From contig NZ_CP121252.1 of assembly GCF_029637705.1 (NCBI RefSeq), positions 2,356,001-2,420,000 on the forward strand: a stretch of DNA of 64,000 bases. Direction: 5' to 3'. This document shows, one piece after another, positions 8,325-17,475 of the stretch. Made by a program: the position numbers and the translations under genes. The stretch's first letter is position 1. Each line of letters starts with the position of its first letter. Source of the DNA: Citricoccus muralis (lineage in GTDB: Bacteria; Actinomycetota; Actinomycetes; Actinomycetales; Micrococcaceae). The notes under the pieces are model-generated. The model had not been told where the DNA came from and ran no database searches. It saw nothing but the letters and a program-made list of their open reading frames with translations.

Positions 8325-9529
8325 GGGGTCCTTGCTTCGGTTGCCTCTGCTCGGGGCTCCAGCACCCGCAGCACCCGGGCGCGCAGGCGCGGACCCCAGG
8401 GGCGCTCGATCCAGCGGTGCACGCACCACGCCGCCACCAGCACTACACAGATCGCCGTCGCCAGTACCGCCGGCGCGGGCAGATGGTCGGCCAGCAACCA
8501 GATGATCCACCAGCCCCACAGTTGATGCAGCAGATACACCGGATAGGTCAGGTTCCCGGCCAGGGATGACCCTGGAATCCGCCACCGAGACCACGGGGTG
8601 AGCGTCACCGCGGCCACCAGGACGAAAAGTCCCAGCACCACCAGCACGTAGGCCCACCAGGGATGGGAGTATCCGGTCACCTCCGGCGTCCCCTCCACCG
8701 CGGAATTTGCCCGTAGCACGGCGGCCAGCACCGCGTTCAGCGCGACCGCACCCCAGCGAGCCAGGCTGTGCCCGTGGCTGTAGACCAGATACAGCACCAT
8801 TCCTCCGGCGAACAGGGGTGCGTATTCGGGGAACATCACCTGATCCACCAGATCCCGCAACCAAACGGGGAAGCCCAGCGCCGGGCCGATCCCCTGCAGC
8901 ATCAGCCCGGCTATCGGCCACGTCACGGCAACGACGAGCACCCGGCGGGCGGTGATTCCGATCCAGCAGAACAGTGTCATCAGCAGGTAGAACTTCATCT
9001 CGACCCACAGTGTCCAGTACACCGCGTCCAGGTGTCCCACCCCGGGGAAGCCGCCCTGGAACATGGTCAGGTTCGGCAACAGTTCCCAAGGCTCGCGGTT
9101 GGTACCCATGTCCGGCCAGATGACGAACTGCAGGGCCGCCGCGGCGAGGACGGCCACCAGATAGGCCGGATATAGCCGCCCCACCCGGGAGGCAATGAAT
9201 CGGGCTGGACTCCGTCCCCAACAGCTGAGCAGAATGACGAAGCCGGAGATGATGAAGAAGAGTTGCACCCCGAGGTTGCCCCAGGAACTCACCAGGCTGA
9301 GAGTGGGCCACACTTCGGCGGCGGTCTGGTCGCGTTCAGCCCCGGCCCAGTAGGTGTGGTGAAACGCAGTCCAGTGGAACAGCATGACGGCCAGCGCGGC
9401 GATCAGCCGGGTCACATCCAGGGCCGCCAGCCGCGGCGGGGCGGTATCAACGACGACATCGCGGTGCGTTGTACCGTCCGGTGCGGGCGCCGGAGTGTGG
9501 GTATCGCGGGGTGCGGTCAGGTTGGACAT
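8321..9529 (-). CDS. Acyltransferase family 3 membrane protein (OafA/YrhL-like)
   Basis: A 402-residue polytopic membrane protein with about ten hydrophobic segments. The N-terminus reads LAALDVTRLIAALAVMLFHWTAF, typical of the acyltransferase-3 family, where an Arg and a His near the first two helices are functionally important. Such proteins move acyl groups onto cell-surface carbohydrates or lipids. A 30-residue soluble N-terminus precedes the first helix, and the Arg-rich C-terminal tail (about residues 370-402) is predicted to be cytoplasmic. The gene converges on the phosphatase gene with a four-base overlap and is not part of that operon. The target molecule is unknown. Confidence 0.85.
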   Translation of the reverse strand: MSNLTAPRDTHTPAPAPDGTTHRDVVVDTAPPRLAALDVTRLIAALAVMLFHWTAFHHTYWAGAERDQTAAEVWPTLSLVSSWGNLGVQLFFIISGFVILLSCWGRSPARFIASRVGRLYPAYLVAVLAAAALQFVIWPDMGTNREPWELLPNLTMFQGGFPGVGHLDAVYWTLWVEMKFYLLMTLFCWIGITARRVLVVAVTWPIAGLMLQGIGPALGFPVWLRDLVDQVMFPEYAPLFAGGMVLYLVYSHGHSLARWGAVALNAVLAAVLRANSAVEGTPEVTGYSHPWWAYVLVVLGLFVLVAAVTLTPWSRWRIPGSSLAGNLTYPVYLLHQLWGWWIIWLLADHLPAPAVLATAICVVLVAAWCVHRWIERPWGPRLRARVLRVLEPRAEATEARTP

Positions 9530-9617
9530 CAGCGAATACTTTAGAAACAGCAGGTGGGTGCGCCCTGGTGGATTCCTGAAGGCCCCGTGAATTGGCGTCG
9601 TGAGTTCAGACAGACAA

Positions 9618-9654
9618 AACGGTCCCCAGATCCGTGGTGGATCTGGGGACCGTT
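9618..9654 (-). terminator. Intrinsic terminator after rplL
   Basis: A perfect 16-bp stem (AACGGTCCCCAGATCC paired with its complement) with a 5-nt loop. On the reverse strand it is followed by TTTTGTCTGT, a moderate U-rich tail. It lies 31 bases past the rplL stop and ends the rplJ-rplL transcript, which separates that unit from rpoB. Confidence 0.85.
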
Positions 9655-9685
9655 GAGGTACAGCTAGCGGCTCAGGCCGCGATCA

Positions 9686-10075
9686 TCACTTCAGGGTGAC
9701 GGTCGCGCCAGCGCCCTCGAGCTGCTCCTTGGCCTTGTCGGCGGTCTCCTTGTTGACGCCCTCGAGGACAGGCTTCGGAGCGCCGTCGACGAGCTCCTTG
9801 GCTTCCTTCAGACCCAGCGAGGTCAGAGCGCGAACTTCCTTGATGACGCCGATCTTCTTGTCGCCGGCAGCTTCCAGGACGACGTCGAACTCGGTCTGCT
9901 CTTCAGCAGCGGCAGCCTCGCCGCCGGCAGCCGGGGCAGCAGCGCCAGCAACGGCGACCGGAGCAGCGGCGGTCACGTCGAACTCTTCCTCGAAGGCCTT
10001 GATGAACTCGGAGAGCTCGATCAGGGACAGTTCCTTGAAGGCGTCCAGCAGTTCTTCGGTGGTCAGCTTAGCCAT
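9686..10075 (-). CDS. rplL: Ribosomal protein bL12 (L7/L12)
   Basis: A 129-residue acidic stalk protein of the 50S subunit that recruits translational GTPases. It has an N-terminal dimerisation helix ([21 protein letters not shown]), an Ala-rich hinge near residues 40-60, and the C-terminal globular domain with [29 protein letters not shown] sits seven bases before the ATG. It lies 84 bases downstream of rplJ and is transcribed with it, with a strong terminator after it. Confidence 0.97.
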   Translation of the reverse strand: MAKLTTEELLDAFKELSLIELSEFIKAFEEEFDVTAAAPVAVAGAAAPAAGGEAAAAEEQTEFDVVLEAAGDKKIGVIKEVRALTSLGLKEAKELVDGAPKPVLEGVNKETADKAKEQLEGAGATVTLK

Positions 10076-10159
10076 GGTGATGGCTCCTTTACGTTGTCAG
10101 ATCGTTTCGGTGAAACGTGCGGATCTTGGGGGTGGCAGGTTCCTGCCGGTGTTCTAATA

Positions 10160-10687
10160 TCAGGCAGCTGCGGACTCTTCGTTGCGGACGCGCAGGGCTT
10201 CCACGGTACGAACAGTCTTGGACAGCGGAGCCTGGAACAGGGCTGCGGCCTTCGACAGGTTGCCCTTCATGGCACCTGCCAGCTTGGCCAGCAGAACCTC
10301 GCGAGACTCAAGATCCGCGAGCTTCTTGACACCGTCGACATCCAGGGTCTGGCCATCCATGTAGCCGCCCTTGATGATCAACTTGTCGTGGTCCTTGGCA
10401 AAGTCACGCACAGCCTTCGCCACGTCCACCGGATCACCGGAGACGAAAGCGATTGCGGAGGGACCTGACATCTTGCCTTCGAAGGCGTCGATGCCGGCTT
10501 CCTTAGCCGCAATATCGGTCAGCGTGTTCTTCACCACGGCGTAGGTGGCGTTCTCACCGAGGGAGCGTCGCAACTGCTTCAGCTCGTCCACAGTGAGACC
10601 ACGGTATTCCGTCAGCACGGCAGCTGCAGAGTTACGGAAAAGTTCCGTCAACTCGGCCACTGCTGCGGCTTTCTCAGACGTCGCCAT
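10160..10687 (-). CDS. rplJ: Ribosomal protein uL10
   Basis: A 175-residue 50S stalk base protein that binds 23S rRNA and carries the L7/L12 dimers. The typical start [20 protein letters not shown] and the [18 protein letters not shown]-type block are seen, and the C-terminal helix ([14 protein letters not shown]) is the L12-binding arm. The ATG at 10687 is set by GGAAAGGAGTGCC directly upstream, although the frame stays open further. The gene is preceded by a structured leader with an internal terminator, as expected for autoregulation by L10-L12. Confidence 0.96.
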   Translation of the reverse strand: MATSEKAAAVAELTELFRNSAAAVLTEYRGLTVDELKQLRRSLGENATYAVVKNTLTDIAAKEAGIDAFEGKMSGPSAIAFVSGDPVDVAKAVRDFAKDHDKLIIKGGYMDGQTLDVDGVKKLADLESREVLLAKLAGAMKGNLSKAAALFQAPLSKTVRTVEALRVRNEESAAA

Positions 10688-10735
10688 GGCACTCCTTTCC
10701 AGTACTGGGACCGGCCTTGCTGTTTCACTCACATG

Positions 10736-10767
10736 AAAAAACGCCCCGTGCAGGTGCACAGGGCGTT
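10736..10767 (-). terminator. Intrinsic attenuator in the rplJ leader
   Basis: On the reverse strand AACGCCCTGTGC pairs with GCACGGGGCGTT (12 bp with one G-U pair) around a 4-nt loop, and the stem runs straight into TTTTTTC. This is a textbook terminator located between the likely rplJL promoter and the rplJ start, about 50 bases before the ATG. It is therefore more likely an attenuator than the end of an upstream gene. Confidence 0.8.
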
Positions 10768-10911
10768 GCATACGTCTAGACTGACGCGTCAGCGGCTCGT
10801 GTTCACCTGCGCAGGTCGCTTCATCTAGAGAAGTCTTTACAGCTGTTCCTTCTGCGGGATCCACTGCCAAGTGGACACCAGAAACAACGACCGGCGGTCT
10901 TTGGTGACTTC
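10768..10911 (-). promoter_or_regulatory. rplJ (L10-type) leader RNA
   Basis: This is the 5-prime part of the rplJL leader between the putative promoter and the attenuator. On the reverse strand it contains ACTTGGCAGTGGAT-type foldback sequence, CCTGCGCAGGTGAA and a perfect CTGACGCGTCAG palindrome. Bacterial L10 leaders bind the L10-(L12) complex and control rplJL expression. The GCAGGTGAA segment and the downstream terminator fit that class, but I cannot score it against the covariance model here. Confidence 0.55.
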
Positions 10912-10941
10912 ATCGTACATGCAGCGGGCGCGCGCCACCAA
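10912..10941 (-). promoter_or_regulatory. Putative rplJL promoter
   Basis: On the reverse strand TTGGTG (10936-10941) and TACGAT (10912-10917, preceded by TG) are spaced by 18 bases, a good housekeeping-sigma match. It lies immediately after the acyl-CoA dehydrogenase stop at 10950. The ribosomal genes therefore have their own start here rather than depending on the distant rplA unit. Confidence 0.5.
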
Positions 10942-10949
10942 ATTCACGG

Positions 10950-12134
10950 TCAAACAAAGGCGGAGACTCCGGTGAGTGCCCGGCCTACGATCAAGGAGTT
11001 GATCGAATGCGTCCCCTCATAAGTGTAGATCGCCTCGATATCGCACATCGTTTTAGCCATCCCGAAATCCGCGACGATTCCGTTGCCACCCATCGCATCC
11101 CGCCCCATTGCGGCGGATTCCCGCGCGAGCCGCGTGACCGTCGCCTTCGCGAGTGCCGCCTGAGCCATGTCGAGCCCCCCGTCGTCTTGAAGTCGGGCGA
11201 TGTCGGCCATGAGCGAGGTCGATAGCGCGAGATTCCCCGCAATCTGCGACAGTGCCCCCTGGATGAGCTGGAACCCGGCCAGCGGTCGTCCGAACTGTTG
11301 GCGCTCGGTGACATAGTCACGCAGGATCGACAGGACTGATTGTTGAGCGCCCACCGCTTGCCACCCCACCCAGGCGCGCGAGACGCACAGCAGATCATTG
11401 GCAGCATTGAATGACACCGCCCCGGGAAGTAATGCAGTGGCGGGCAGCCGGACCTCGTCGAAGGTAATGTCGGCGTTCTGCATGATGCGCAGGCCGATCT
11501 TGTGCTCAATTTTCGTCGCCACATACCCGGGGGCATCCGTGGGGACGAGGAAGCATTTCACCCTCCCATCCTCGGCATCGCGCGCCCACACCAACGCAAT
11601 ATCGGCCAGGGTGCCGAGCCCGATCCAGCGTTTGGCACCGTTGAGCACCCACCCGCTTCCCTCGCGGCGCACCTGCGTCTCCATGCCGCCAGCCACATCC
11701 GACCCATGGCCCGGCTCGGTCATGCAGAACGCCCCGAGCGCTTCCATGGCGCGCAGTCGGGGCAACCAGGTGTCTTGCTGCTTCGGGGAACCAAAGGTGT
11801 GGATCATGCCGATAATCAGCTCGTTATGGATCCCTACCAGTGCCGAGAGCGATAAATCCGCACGGGCCAGAGCCGCATGTGCGAGACCTTGGTACAGGTG
11901 CGACGCCCCGCTGAGCACCAGGTCGCCGAATCCGAGATCCACTAAGTCCGGGAGCAGATCCGGAGCGAAAGCGTCACGATTCCAGGCTTCAAGCGCTGGT
12001 GTCGCAATCCGAGCTTCAACCCCCTCATCGATCGCGGCGAGCTGTTCCCGCTCTGCGGTCGAGAGTCGACGGCGCAACCCGAGCAGGTCACCGCCGGAGA
12101 AATCACCTGCATCACAATGGGTCACCTGCAGCAT
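10950..12134 (-). CDS. Acyl-CoA dehydrogenase (glutaryl/isobutyryl-CoA dehydrogenase-like)
   Basis: A 394-residue FAD-dependent dehydrogenase that introduces an alpha-beta double bond into an acyl-CoA. The signature FCMTEPGHGSDVAG and NGAKRWIG lie in the middle domain; near the C-terminus RDAMGGNGI is followed by YTYEGTHSINSLIVGRALTG, where the Glu of YEGTH is the expected catalytic base. Residue patterns resemble glutaryl-CoA dehydrogenase. The nearby enoyl-CoA hydratase, hydroxyisobutyryl-CoA hydrolase and mmsAB genes point to isobutyryl-CoA to methacrylyl-CoA in valine degradation. It is divergent from the acyl-CoA synthetase gene, sharing a 105-bp promoter region with a CRP-like site. Exact substrate is uncertain. 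Confidence 0.88.
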   Translation of the reverse strand: MLQVTHCDAGDFSGGDLLGLRRRLSTAEREQLAAIDEGVEARIATPALEAWNRDAFAPDLLPDLVDLGFGDLVLSGASHLYQGLAHAALARADLSLSALVGIHNELIIGMIHTFGSPKQQDTWLPRLRAMEALGAFCMTEPGHGSDVAGGMETQVRREGSGWVLNGAKRWIGLGTLADIALVWARDAEDGRVKCFLVPTDAPGYVATKIEHKIGLRIMQNADITFDEVRLPATALLPGAVSFNAANDLLCVSRAWVGWQAVGAQQSVLSILRDYVTERQQFGRPLAGFQLIQGALSQIAGNLALSTSLMADIARLQDDGGLDMAQAALAKATVTRLARESAAMGRDAMGGNGIVADFGMAKTMCDIEAIYTYEGTHSINSLIVGRALTGVSAFV

Positions 12135-12203
12135 CTCGCCCCCTCTAAGTTATCGCCCTTCAGATCATCCCATTGCCAATTATAGGTCATCAAAGTACAT
12201 TTG

Positions 12204-12219
12204 TGTGAACCAGTTCACA
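12204..12219. promoter_or_regulatory. CRP/GlxR-type operator, perfect match
   Basis: TGTGAACCAGTTCACA fits TGTGA-N6-TCACA exactly, the consensus for CRP and the actinobacterial homologue GlxR. It lies between the divergent acyl-CoA dehydrogenase and acyl-CoA synthetase genes, 20 bases before the chosen synthetase start. The binding protein is inferred from the motif only. Confidence 0.7.
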
Positions 12220-12239
12220 GCGCGATGATGGAGGGCATG

Positions 12240-13985
12240 ATGCTGACTGTCACTGAACAATTCCGCCGTGTCCGCGACCGTTTGGTCGATCACCAGCTTG
12301 ATTGGGATCAGGCCAGAGCGGATTTCGAGTGGCCTCACTTCGAGCATTTCAATTTCGGCCTGGATTGGTTCGACGCGGTGGCGGACACGAGCGAACGAAA
12401 AGACGCTGCCGCTCTCGTGATCGCCGAAGAAGACGGGCAGGTGTTGCGCCGGACTTTCGCTGAACTTTCCCGGGATTCGAACAAGGTGGCTCAGTGGCTG
12501 CAGCGCGTCGGCGTTCAGCGCGGCGACCGCGTGATCCTGATGCTGAACAACCAGATTGAGCTCTGGGAGTCGATGTTGGGCTGCATCAAGACCGGTGCGG
12601 TGATGATTCCGACCACCACCCAGATGGGTCCGGAAGACTTGCAGGATCGCGTCAATCGGGCCTCGGCTCGCTGGGTGATCGTCAGCGCGACGGATGCTCA
12701 CAAATTCGCAGACGTCGCCGGCGACTACACCGTGATCTCGGTGCCCGGATATTACACGCCAGATGCCATCCTCCCACGGCTGAGTGAGCGCAGCGTCCTG
12801 AATTTCACCGAGGCGTATCAGTGCGATGGTCATTTCCAGCCCGAGGCTCCCACCCCGGCCGAGGACACGCTCCTGCTGTACTTCACCTCCGGCACCACGT
12901 CGAAGCCGAAACTGGTCGAGCATACCCACGTCTCCTACCCCGTGGGACACCTCAGCACGATGTATTGGATCGGGCTGGAGCCCGGGGACGTGCACCTGAA
13001 CCTGGCTAGCCCGGGCTGGGCCAAGCACGCCTGGTCGAATTTCTTCGCCCCGTGGATTGCCGAGGCCACCATCTTTGTGTTGAATTACCGCAAGTTCGAC
13101 GCCGCTGGCCTCATGTCGGCGATGGACGCCAACGGGGTCACCAGCTTCTGTGCTCCACCCACCGTGTGGCGGATGCTGATCAAAGCGGACCTGAGCACGA
13201 TGAAGCACCCGCCGCAGAAAACTGTCTCGGCTGGTGAGCCGCTCAACGCTGAGGTGATCGACCAGGTGCACCGGGCGTGGGGCGCCACCATCCGCGATGG
13301 ATTCGGCCAGACAGAATCAAGCCTGCAGATTGCGAACACCCCAGGCCAGCGTTTGGAGATTGGTTCCATGGGCCGCCCGTTGCCCGGATTCGACGTCGTG
13401 CTCGTTGACCCGATCACCGGCGCCGAGGCGCGCGAGGGCGAAATCTGTCTGAAGCTGGAACCGCGACCGATCGGCCTGATGCGCGGCTATTCCGGCGACG
13501 CCGAGAAGACGGAGGAAGCCTTCCGAGACGGCCTCTATCACACCGGCGACATTGCCTCGGTGAACGAGCACGGTGTCTACACCTATGTGGGACGCTCCGA
13601 TGACGTCTTCAAATCCTCGGACTACAAGATCTCGCCCTTCGAGCTGGAATCGGTGCTGGTGGAGCACCCGGCGGTGCTGGAGGCAGCAGTCGTGCCCGTT
13701 CCCGACGAACTGCGGCTCACCATCCCGAAGGCGTTCGTCACCTTGGCTTCCGGCGTCGAGCCCACCAGGGAGACGGCGCAGCAGATTCTGCAGCACACGC
13801 TGACCAAGCTGCCGCCATACAAGCGGATCCGGCTCATTGAGTTCCGTGAGCTGCCGAAAACCATCTCGGGGAAGGTGCGCCGGGTGGACCTGCGCAGTTT
13901 AGAAGCCGACCGTGACGAGGCGGCATCACCGCGGACGGCGGAGTTCCATGAGAGCGATCTCCAGCTGGACCGCGATAACCGCTAA
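12240..13985 (+). CDS. AMP-forming acyl-CoA synthetase (short/branched/medium-chain acid:CoA ligase)
   Basis: A 581-residue adenylate-forming ligase that activates a carboxylic acid to its CoA thioester. Visible motifs are the P-loop YFTSGTTSKPK, the DGFGQTESS core, YHTGD, GRSDDVFKSSDYKISPFELES and the C-terminal catalytic lysine in LPKTISGKVRR. The frame is open upstream, but the earlier TTG at 12201 sits inside a CRP-type operator. The ATG at 12240 has GGAGG five bases upstream, so it is preferred; 12237 is an alternative. It probably feeds branched-chain or similar acyl-CoA into the neighbouring valine-type pathway, acting beside the divergent acyl-CoA dehydrogenase. Confidence 0.9.
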   Translation: MLTVTEQFRRVRDRLVDHQLDWDQARADFEWPHFEHFNFGLDWFDAVADTSERKDAAALVIAEEDGQVLRRTFAELSRDSNKVAQWLQRVGVQRGDRVILMLNNQIELWESMLGCIKTGAVMIPTTTQMGPEDLQDRVNRASARWVIVSATDAHKFADVAGDYTVISVPGYYTPDAILPRLSERSVLNFTEAYQCDGHFQPEAPTPAEDTLLLYFTSGTTSKPKLVEHTHVSYPVGHLSTMYWIGLEPGDVHLNLASPGWAKHAWSNFFAPWIAEATIFVLNYRKFDAAGLMSAMDANGVTSFCAPPTVWRMLIKADLSTMKHPPQKTVSAGEPLNAEVIDQVHRAWGATIRDGFGQTESSLQIANTPGQRLEIGSMGRPLPGFDVVLVDPITGAEAREGEICLKLEPRPIGLMRGYSGDAEKTEEAFRDGLYHTGDIASVNEHGVYTYVGRSDDVFKSSDYKISPFELESVLVEHPAVLEAAVVPVPDELRLTIPKAFVTLASGVEPTRETAQQILQHTLTKLPPYKRIRLIEFRELPKTISGKVRRVDLRSLEADRDEAASPRTAEFHESDLQLDRDNR

Positions 13986-14048
13986 GCGCCCTGCTCGCCC
14001 GTACACTGATCCTGTTCCGTTATCCGCCGAAGAGATGTGACACATACG

Positions 14049-14591
14049 ATGACCGCCCACCCCGAGACCTCACGTAACCGCGACCTCGCTTTCGACCCCA
14101 TTCACGAGGCCCGCAGTAACTGGGTGCGCCAGGGCTGGGAGGACGTCGCAGATTCGATGGCGGCGGTGACCTCGGTGGTGCGTGTTCAGCAGATTCTGAT
14201 CAATCAGGCCAACGAGACGCTCAAGCCGTTCGCGCTCACTTTCGCCCGATTCGAGCTGTTGGCATTGCTGAGCTTTTCGCACGAGCAGCGCATGCTGATG
14301 AGTAAGGCCTCGGCCCGGCTCCAGGTGCATCCCACCTCGGTGACCCATACGGCGGACCGGCTGGAGAAAGACGGATTGGTGGAGCGCCGTCCCGTGGAGG
14401 CAGACCGGCGCGCCGTGCTGCTGGTGCTCACGGATCAGGGACACCGCCTGGCACGCGAGGCGGCCGAGGCATTGAACCGTGATTATTTCAGCGGTTTCGG
14501 GCTCTCCGCGGAAGAGGCCCGCGAGCTGTTTCAGATACTGCGGAAGCTACGCATCGGCGCCGGCGATTTCGCCGACACCGCCCCAGCCTGA
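14049..14591 (+). CDS. MarR family transcriptional regulator
   Basis: A 180-residue winged-helix regulator. The core runs from FARFELLALLSFSHEQRMLMSKASARL through the recognition helix HPTSVTHTADRLEKDGLVERR to the wing motif DRRAVLLVLTDQG, all standard MarR features. The ATG at 14049 is used, and a GTG at 14037 in the same frame is possible. An 11-bp odd palindrome, ATGTGACACAT (14035-14045), lies right at the start and could be an autoregulatory operator. It follows the acyl-CoA synthetase gene by 63 bases in the same direction and converges on the enoyl-CoA hydratase gene, so control of this catabolic block is likely but unproven. Confidence 0.88.
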   Translation: MTAHPETSRNRDLAFDPIHEARSNWVRQGWEDVADSMAAVTSVVRVQQILINQANETLKPFALTFARFELLALLSFSHEQRMLMSKASARLQVHPTSVTHTADRLEKDGLVERRPVEADRRAVLLVLTDQGHRLAREAAEALNRDYFSGFGLSAEEARELFQILRKLRIGAGDFADTAPA

Positions 14592-14602
14592 CTGAGATCG
14601 GC

Positions 14603-15406
14603 TCAGCAGTGCGACCACTGCGGGTCGCGCTTCGAGACGAACGCGTCCATCCCTTCGGTCTGGTCTTGGGTGGAGAACAGGGCGTGGAAGACCCTCCGCT
14701 CGAACTGGATCCCCTGATGCAGGGTGGTCTCAAACGCGGCGTTCACAGCTTCCTTGGCCATCTGCGCCACTGGCTTTGATTTCGCTGCGATCTCGGCAGC
14801 CACGGAGCGCGCGGTGTCGTCGGCGTCGGCGTCGGGGACCACTCGAGACACCAGCCCGATCCGTTCGGCCTCATCGGCGTCGATGCGGCGTCCGGTGAGA
14901 ATCAAGTCCATGGCCTTGGCTTTGCCCACCGCACGGGTCAGCCGCTGGGAGCCGCCCATGCCGGGAATCACCCCGAGGGTGATCTCGGGCTGCCCAAAGG
15001 TTGCCGTTTCTGAGGCGATCAGAACATCTGCCATCATCGCCAGCTCGCAACCGCCGCCGAGGGCGAAGCCACGGACTGAGGCGACGATCGGGGTGCGGAG
15101 CCGGGTCAGGGCGTCCCAGCCGGCGAACCAGTCGGCGGCGTACATGGTGGCGAAATCTTGCTGGGACATCTCCTTGATATCGGCTCCCGCGGCGAAGGCG
15201 CGCTCGGAACCCAGCAGCACGATGGCTCCGATGTTCGGATCGGCATCGAATTTTTGGGCTGCCGAGACCACCTCGTCCATGGTCTGCGCGTTGAGTGCAT
15301 TCAGTGCCTTGGGCCGGTCCAGCTGAATGGTGCCCACCCGGCCCGCCGTGGAGACCAGGATCGTCTCAAAGGCACCGTCGCGGTGGGGGTATTCGCTCGT
15401 CGTCAT
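14603..15406 (-). CDS. Enoyl-CoA hydratase
   Basis: A 267-residue crotonase-fold enzyme. The oxyanion-hole segments [17 protein letters not shown] and [17 protein letters not shown] are present, followed by the catalytic-Glu region [20 protein letters not shown] with both family glutamates. It would hydrate methacrylyl-CoA to 3-hydroxyisobutyryl-CoA in this cluster. The ATG at 15406 is supported by GGGAG eight bases upstream and the upstream stop (15409) only two bases away. It is the last gene of a four-gene reverse-strand operon (mmsA, HIBCH-type hydrolase, mmsB, this gene). Confidence 0.92.
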   Translation of the reverse strand: MTTSEYPHRDGAFETILVSTAGRVGTIQLDRPKALNALNAQTMDEVVSAAQKFDADPNIGAIVLLGSERAFAAGADIKEMSQQDFATMYAADWFAGWDALTRLRTPIVASVRGFALGGGCELAMMADVLIASETATFGQPEITLGVIPGMGGSQRLTRAVGKAKAMDLILTGRRIDADEAERIGLVSRVVPDADADDTARSVAAEIAAKSKPVAQMAKEAVNAAFETTLHQGIQFERRVFHALFSTQDQTEGMDAFVSKRDPQWSHC

Positions 15407-15408
15407 CG

Positions 15409-16356
15409 CTAGTTCTCCCTCAGCTCGTGAATGATGGCGGAAAAGTCCCGGTGCGCGCCGTCGGTTGCGGCAAATTCCCGGTAGATCTGGTGGGCCAGGG
15501 CACCCATGGGGGCGGCCGATCCCGTGGCTTCCAGCGCTTGGGCGGCCAGGCCGAGGTCTTTGCTCATCAGGGCGGTGGCGAAACCGGGTTGATAGTCGCG
15601 GTTGGCGGGCGAGCTGGGCACCGGTCCGGGCACGGGGCAGTTGGTGGTGACGGCCCAACATTGCCCGGAGGCTTGGGAGATGACGTCGAAGAGGGCTTGG
15701 TGCTCGAGCCCAAGTCGCTCCCCGAGCACAAAGGCTTCGGCCGCCCCGATCATGGTGACACCCAACAGCATGTTGTTGCAGATTTTCGCCGCTTGGCCCA
15801 TCCCAGGGCCACCGCAGTGCACGATGCGCGCGCCCATGATGTCCAGCAGCGGGTGCACGGCGGCGAACGTTTTGTCGGTGCCGCCCACCATGAAGGCCAG
15901 AGTGCCGGCTTCGGCGCCGACCACTCCTCCGGACACCGGCGCATCGGCGGCGGTAAAGCCTGCTTGCACCGCCATCTCGGCGGCTTGTTGGGCTTCGGCC
16001 ACATCGATCGTCGAGCAGTCGAGAAAGATGGTGCCTTCCCGGGCTGCGGTCAGAGCTCCGCCGGAGGGATCAGCATCCGAGCCGCGGTAGACCTCGTGCA
16101 CGTGTGCCCCGCTAGGCAGCATGGTGAGCACGACGTCGGCCTCCCGCACCGCCGAGGGGATGTCCTCGGCGATGACCACGCCGGTGGCGCGTGCTGCCTC
16201 AACCGCGGCCGGGACCACGTCATAGCCGGTTACCCGCACGCCAGCGGTCACCAGGTTGCCGGCCATGGGGCCACCCATGTGGCCCAGCCCAATGAACGCG
16301 ACGTGGACGTCTGCGCCGGGGGCGTTGGGGTGAGGAGGGGATTCGGTCATGGTCAT
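15409..16356 (-). CDS. mmsB: 3-Hydroxyisobutyrate dehydrogenase
   Basis: A 315-residue NAD-dependent dehydrogenase of the beta-hydroxyacid family, converting 3-hydroxyisobutyrate to methylmalonate semialdehyde. It has the N-terminal dinucleotide motif [17 protein letters not shown], the substrate motif [22 protein letters not shown] and the catalytic lysine segment [15 protein letters not shown]. The start at 16356 is chosen over in-frame upstream codons because these fall in the upstream gene's stop region and GAGAGAG lies just before this ATG. Its neighbours supply the steps immediately before and after. Confidence 0.93.
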   Translation of the reverse strand: MTMTESPPHPNAPGADVHVAFIGLGHMGGPMAGNLVTAGVRVTGYDVVPAAVEAARATGVVIAEDIPSAVREADVVLTMLPSGAHVHEVYRGSDADPSGGALTAAREGTIFLDCSTIDVAEAQQAAEMAVQAGFTAADAPVSGGVVGAEAGTLAFMVGGTDKTFAAVHPLLDIMGARIVHCGGPGMGQAAKICNNMLLGVTMIGAAEAFVLGERLGLEHQALFDVISQASGQCWAVTTNCPVPGPVPSSPANRDYQPGFATALMSKDLGLAAQALEATGSAAPMGALAHQIYREFAATDGAHRDFSAIIHELREN

Positions 16357-16382
16357 CACTCTCTCGCGGTTCGCCACGGTAC

Positions 16383-17474
16383 TCAGGCGAACAGTCGGTA
16401 GCGCTCGTCCGGTTCGAATTGGGCCTGCACCCACTCGGCGTCGACCTCGGCAAGACTGGCCGGAGTCCAGGATGGGTTGCGGTCTTTGTCGATCACCTGG
16501 GCACGGATTCCTTCGGCGAAGTCGGGGTGGTCACAGCGGCGCATCCCTACCGTCAGTTCCCGCTGCAGGCTGTCTTTGAGGCTGCCACCGTCCGCGCGGC
16601 GGACCAGCTCAAAAGTCAGTGCCAGCGACGACGGTGATTTCGCTTCCAGCGTTGTCCGTGTCTCATGTGCCCAGCGGGCGTCGGAGTCCTTGTCCGCGTT
16701 TTCGGCACCGGCGCTCAGCGACTCCAGGGAGTCCAAGATGTGTTCCAGGGTGTCCTGAGCGAAGACCCGGTCGATCCGGGCGCCATCGGCCTCGGCGGCG
16801 AACAGTGATTCCCCGGCCTCGGTCTGAAATGCGGGGATCACATCGTCGATGCTGTCCCGGGTGAGCGCGTCAACAAGTTCATCCAATCGCGAGGAATCCA
16901 TGGCTGCATTGGCCAGTCCCAGGTGCACCGCTTCGGCAGGGCCCAGGTGCTGGCCGGTCAACGCGGCATAGACTCCGTGTGCAGCCCGCTCCCCCGGCGC
17001 CTGGGCGAGCAGATGTGGTCCGCCGACGTCGGGAATGAAACCGATCGTCGTCTCGGGCATGCCGGCCCGCGTCCGTTCGGTGACGAGCCGGTGGGAGCCG
17101 TGGGCAGAAATGCCGATGCCGCCACCTAGGGTCAGCCCGTCCATCAGGGCGATGTACGGTTTCGGATACTCATCGATGAGAACGTTGAGTTCGTACTCGG
17201 TGCGCCAGAAATGCTCGGTCTCGGGGTGGCCCTGAGTCGACGATGTCAGCTCCCGGTAGATACCCACGATGTCGCCACCGGCACACAATCCGCGCTCGCC
17301 CGCACCGCGCAGGACCACCTGGGCCACGGTATCGTCGTCACGCCACGATTGCAGCGTGCTCAGTAGCGTCTCCACCATGCCTACGTTTAAGGCATTCGCG
17401 GCACGGGTCCGGTTCAGGGTGAGGATGCCGAGGTGACCGCGCACCTCGACCAGAACTTCGGGGCTCTGGGTCAT
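16383..17474 (-). CDS. 3-Hydroxyisobutyryl-CoA hydrolase (HIBCH type)
   Basis: A 363-residue crotonase-superfamily hydrolase that releases free 3-hydroxyisobutyrate from its CoA ester, an obligatory step of valine degradation. GERGLCAGGDIVGIYRE, MDGLTLGGGIGISAHG and MPETTIGFIPDVGG match the HIBCH pattern, as does the length, which is longer than a plain enoyl-CoA hydratase because of the C-terminal helical extension. The ATG at 17474 lies one base from the upstream mmsA stop (17476), so translation is probably coupled. Confidence 0.9.
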   Translation of the reverse strand: MTQSPEVLVEVRGHLGILTLNRTRAANALNVGMVETLLSTLQSWRDDDTVAQVVLRGAGERGLCAGGDIVGIYRELTSSTQGHPETEHFWRTEYELNVLIDEYPKPYIALMDGLTLGGGIGISAHGSHRLVTERTRAGMPETTIGFIPDVGGPHLLAQAPGERAAHGVYAALTGQHLGPAEAVHLGLANAAMDSSRLDELVDALTRDSIDDVIPAFQTEAGESLFAAEADGARIDRVFAQDTLEHILDSLESLSAGAENADKDSDARWAHETRTTLEAKSPSSLALTFELVRRADGGSLKDSLQRELTVGMRRCDHPDFAEGIRAQVIDKDRNPSWTPASLAEVDAEWVQAQFEPDERYRLFA

Positions 17475-17475
17475 C

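Noticed and set aside
12180-13271. A 363-codon reverse-strand frame opposite the acyl-CoA synthetase
   Set aside because: The forward strand carries all adenylate-forming motifs; the reverse translation shows none and covers the operator region.
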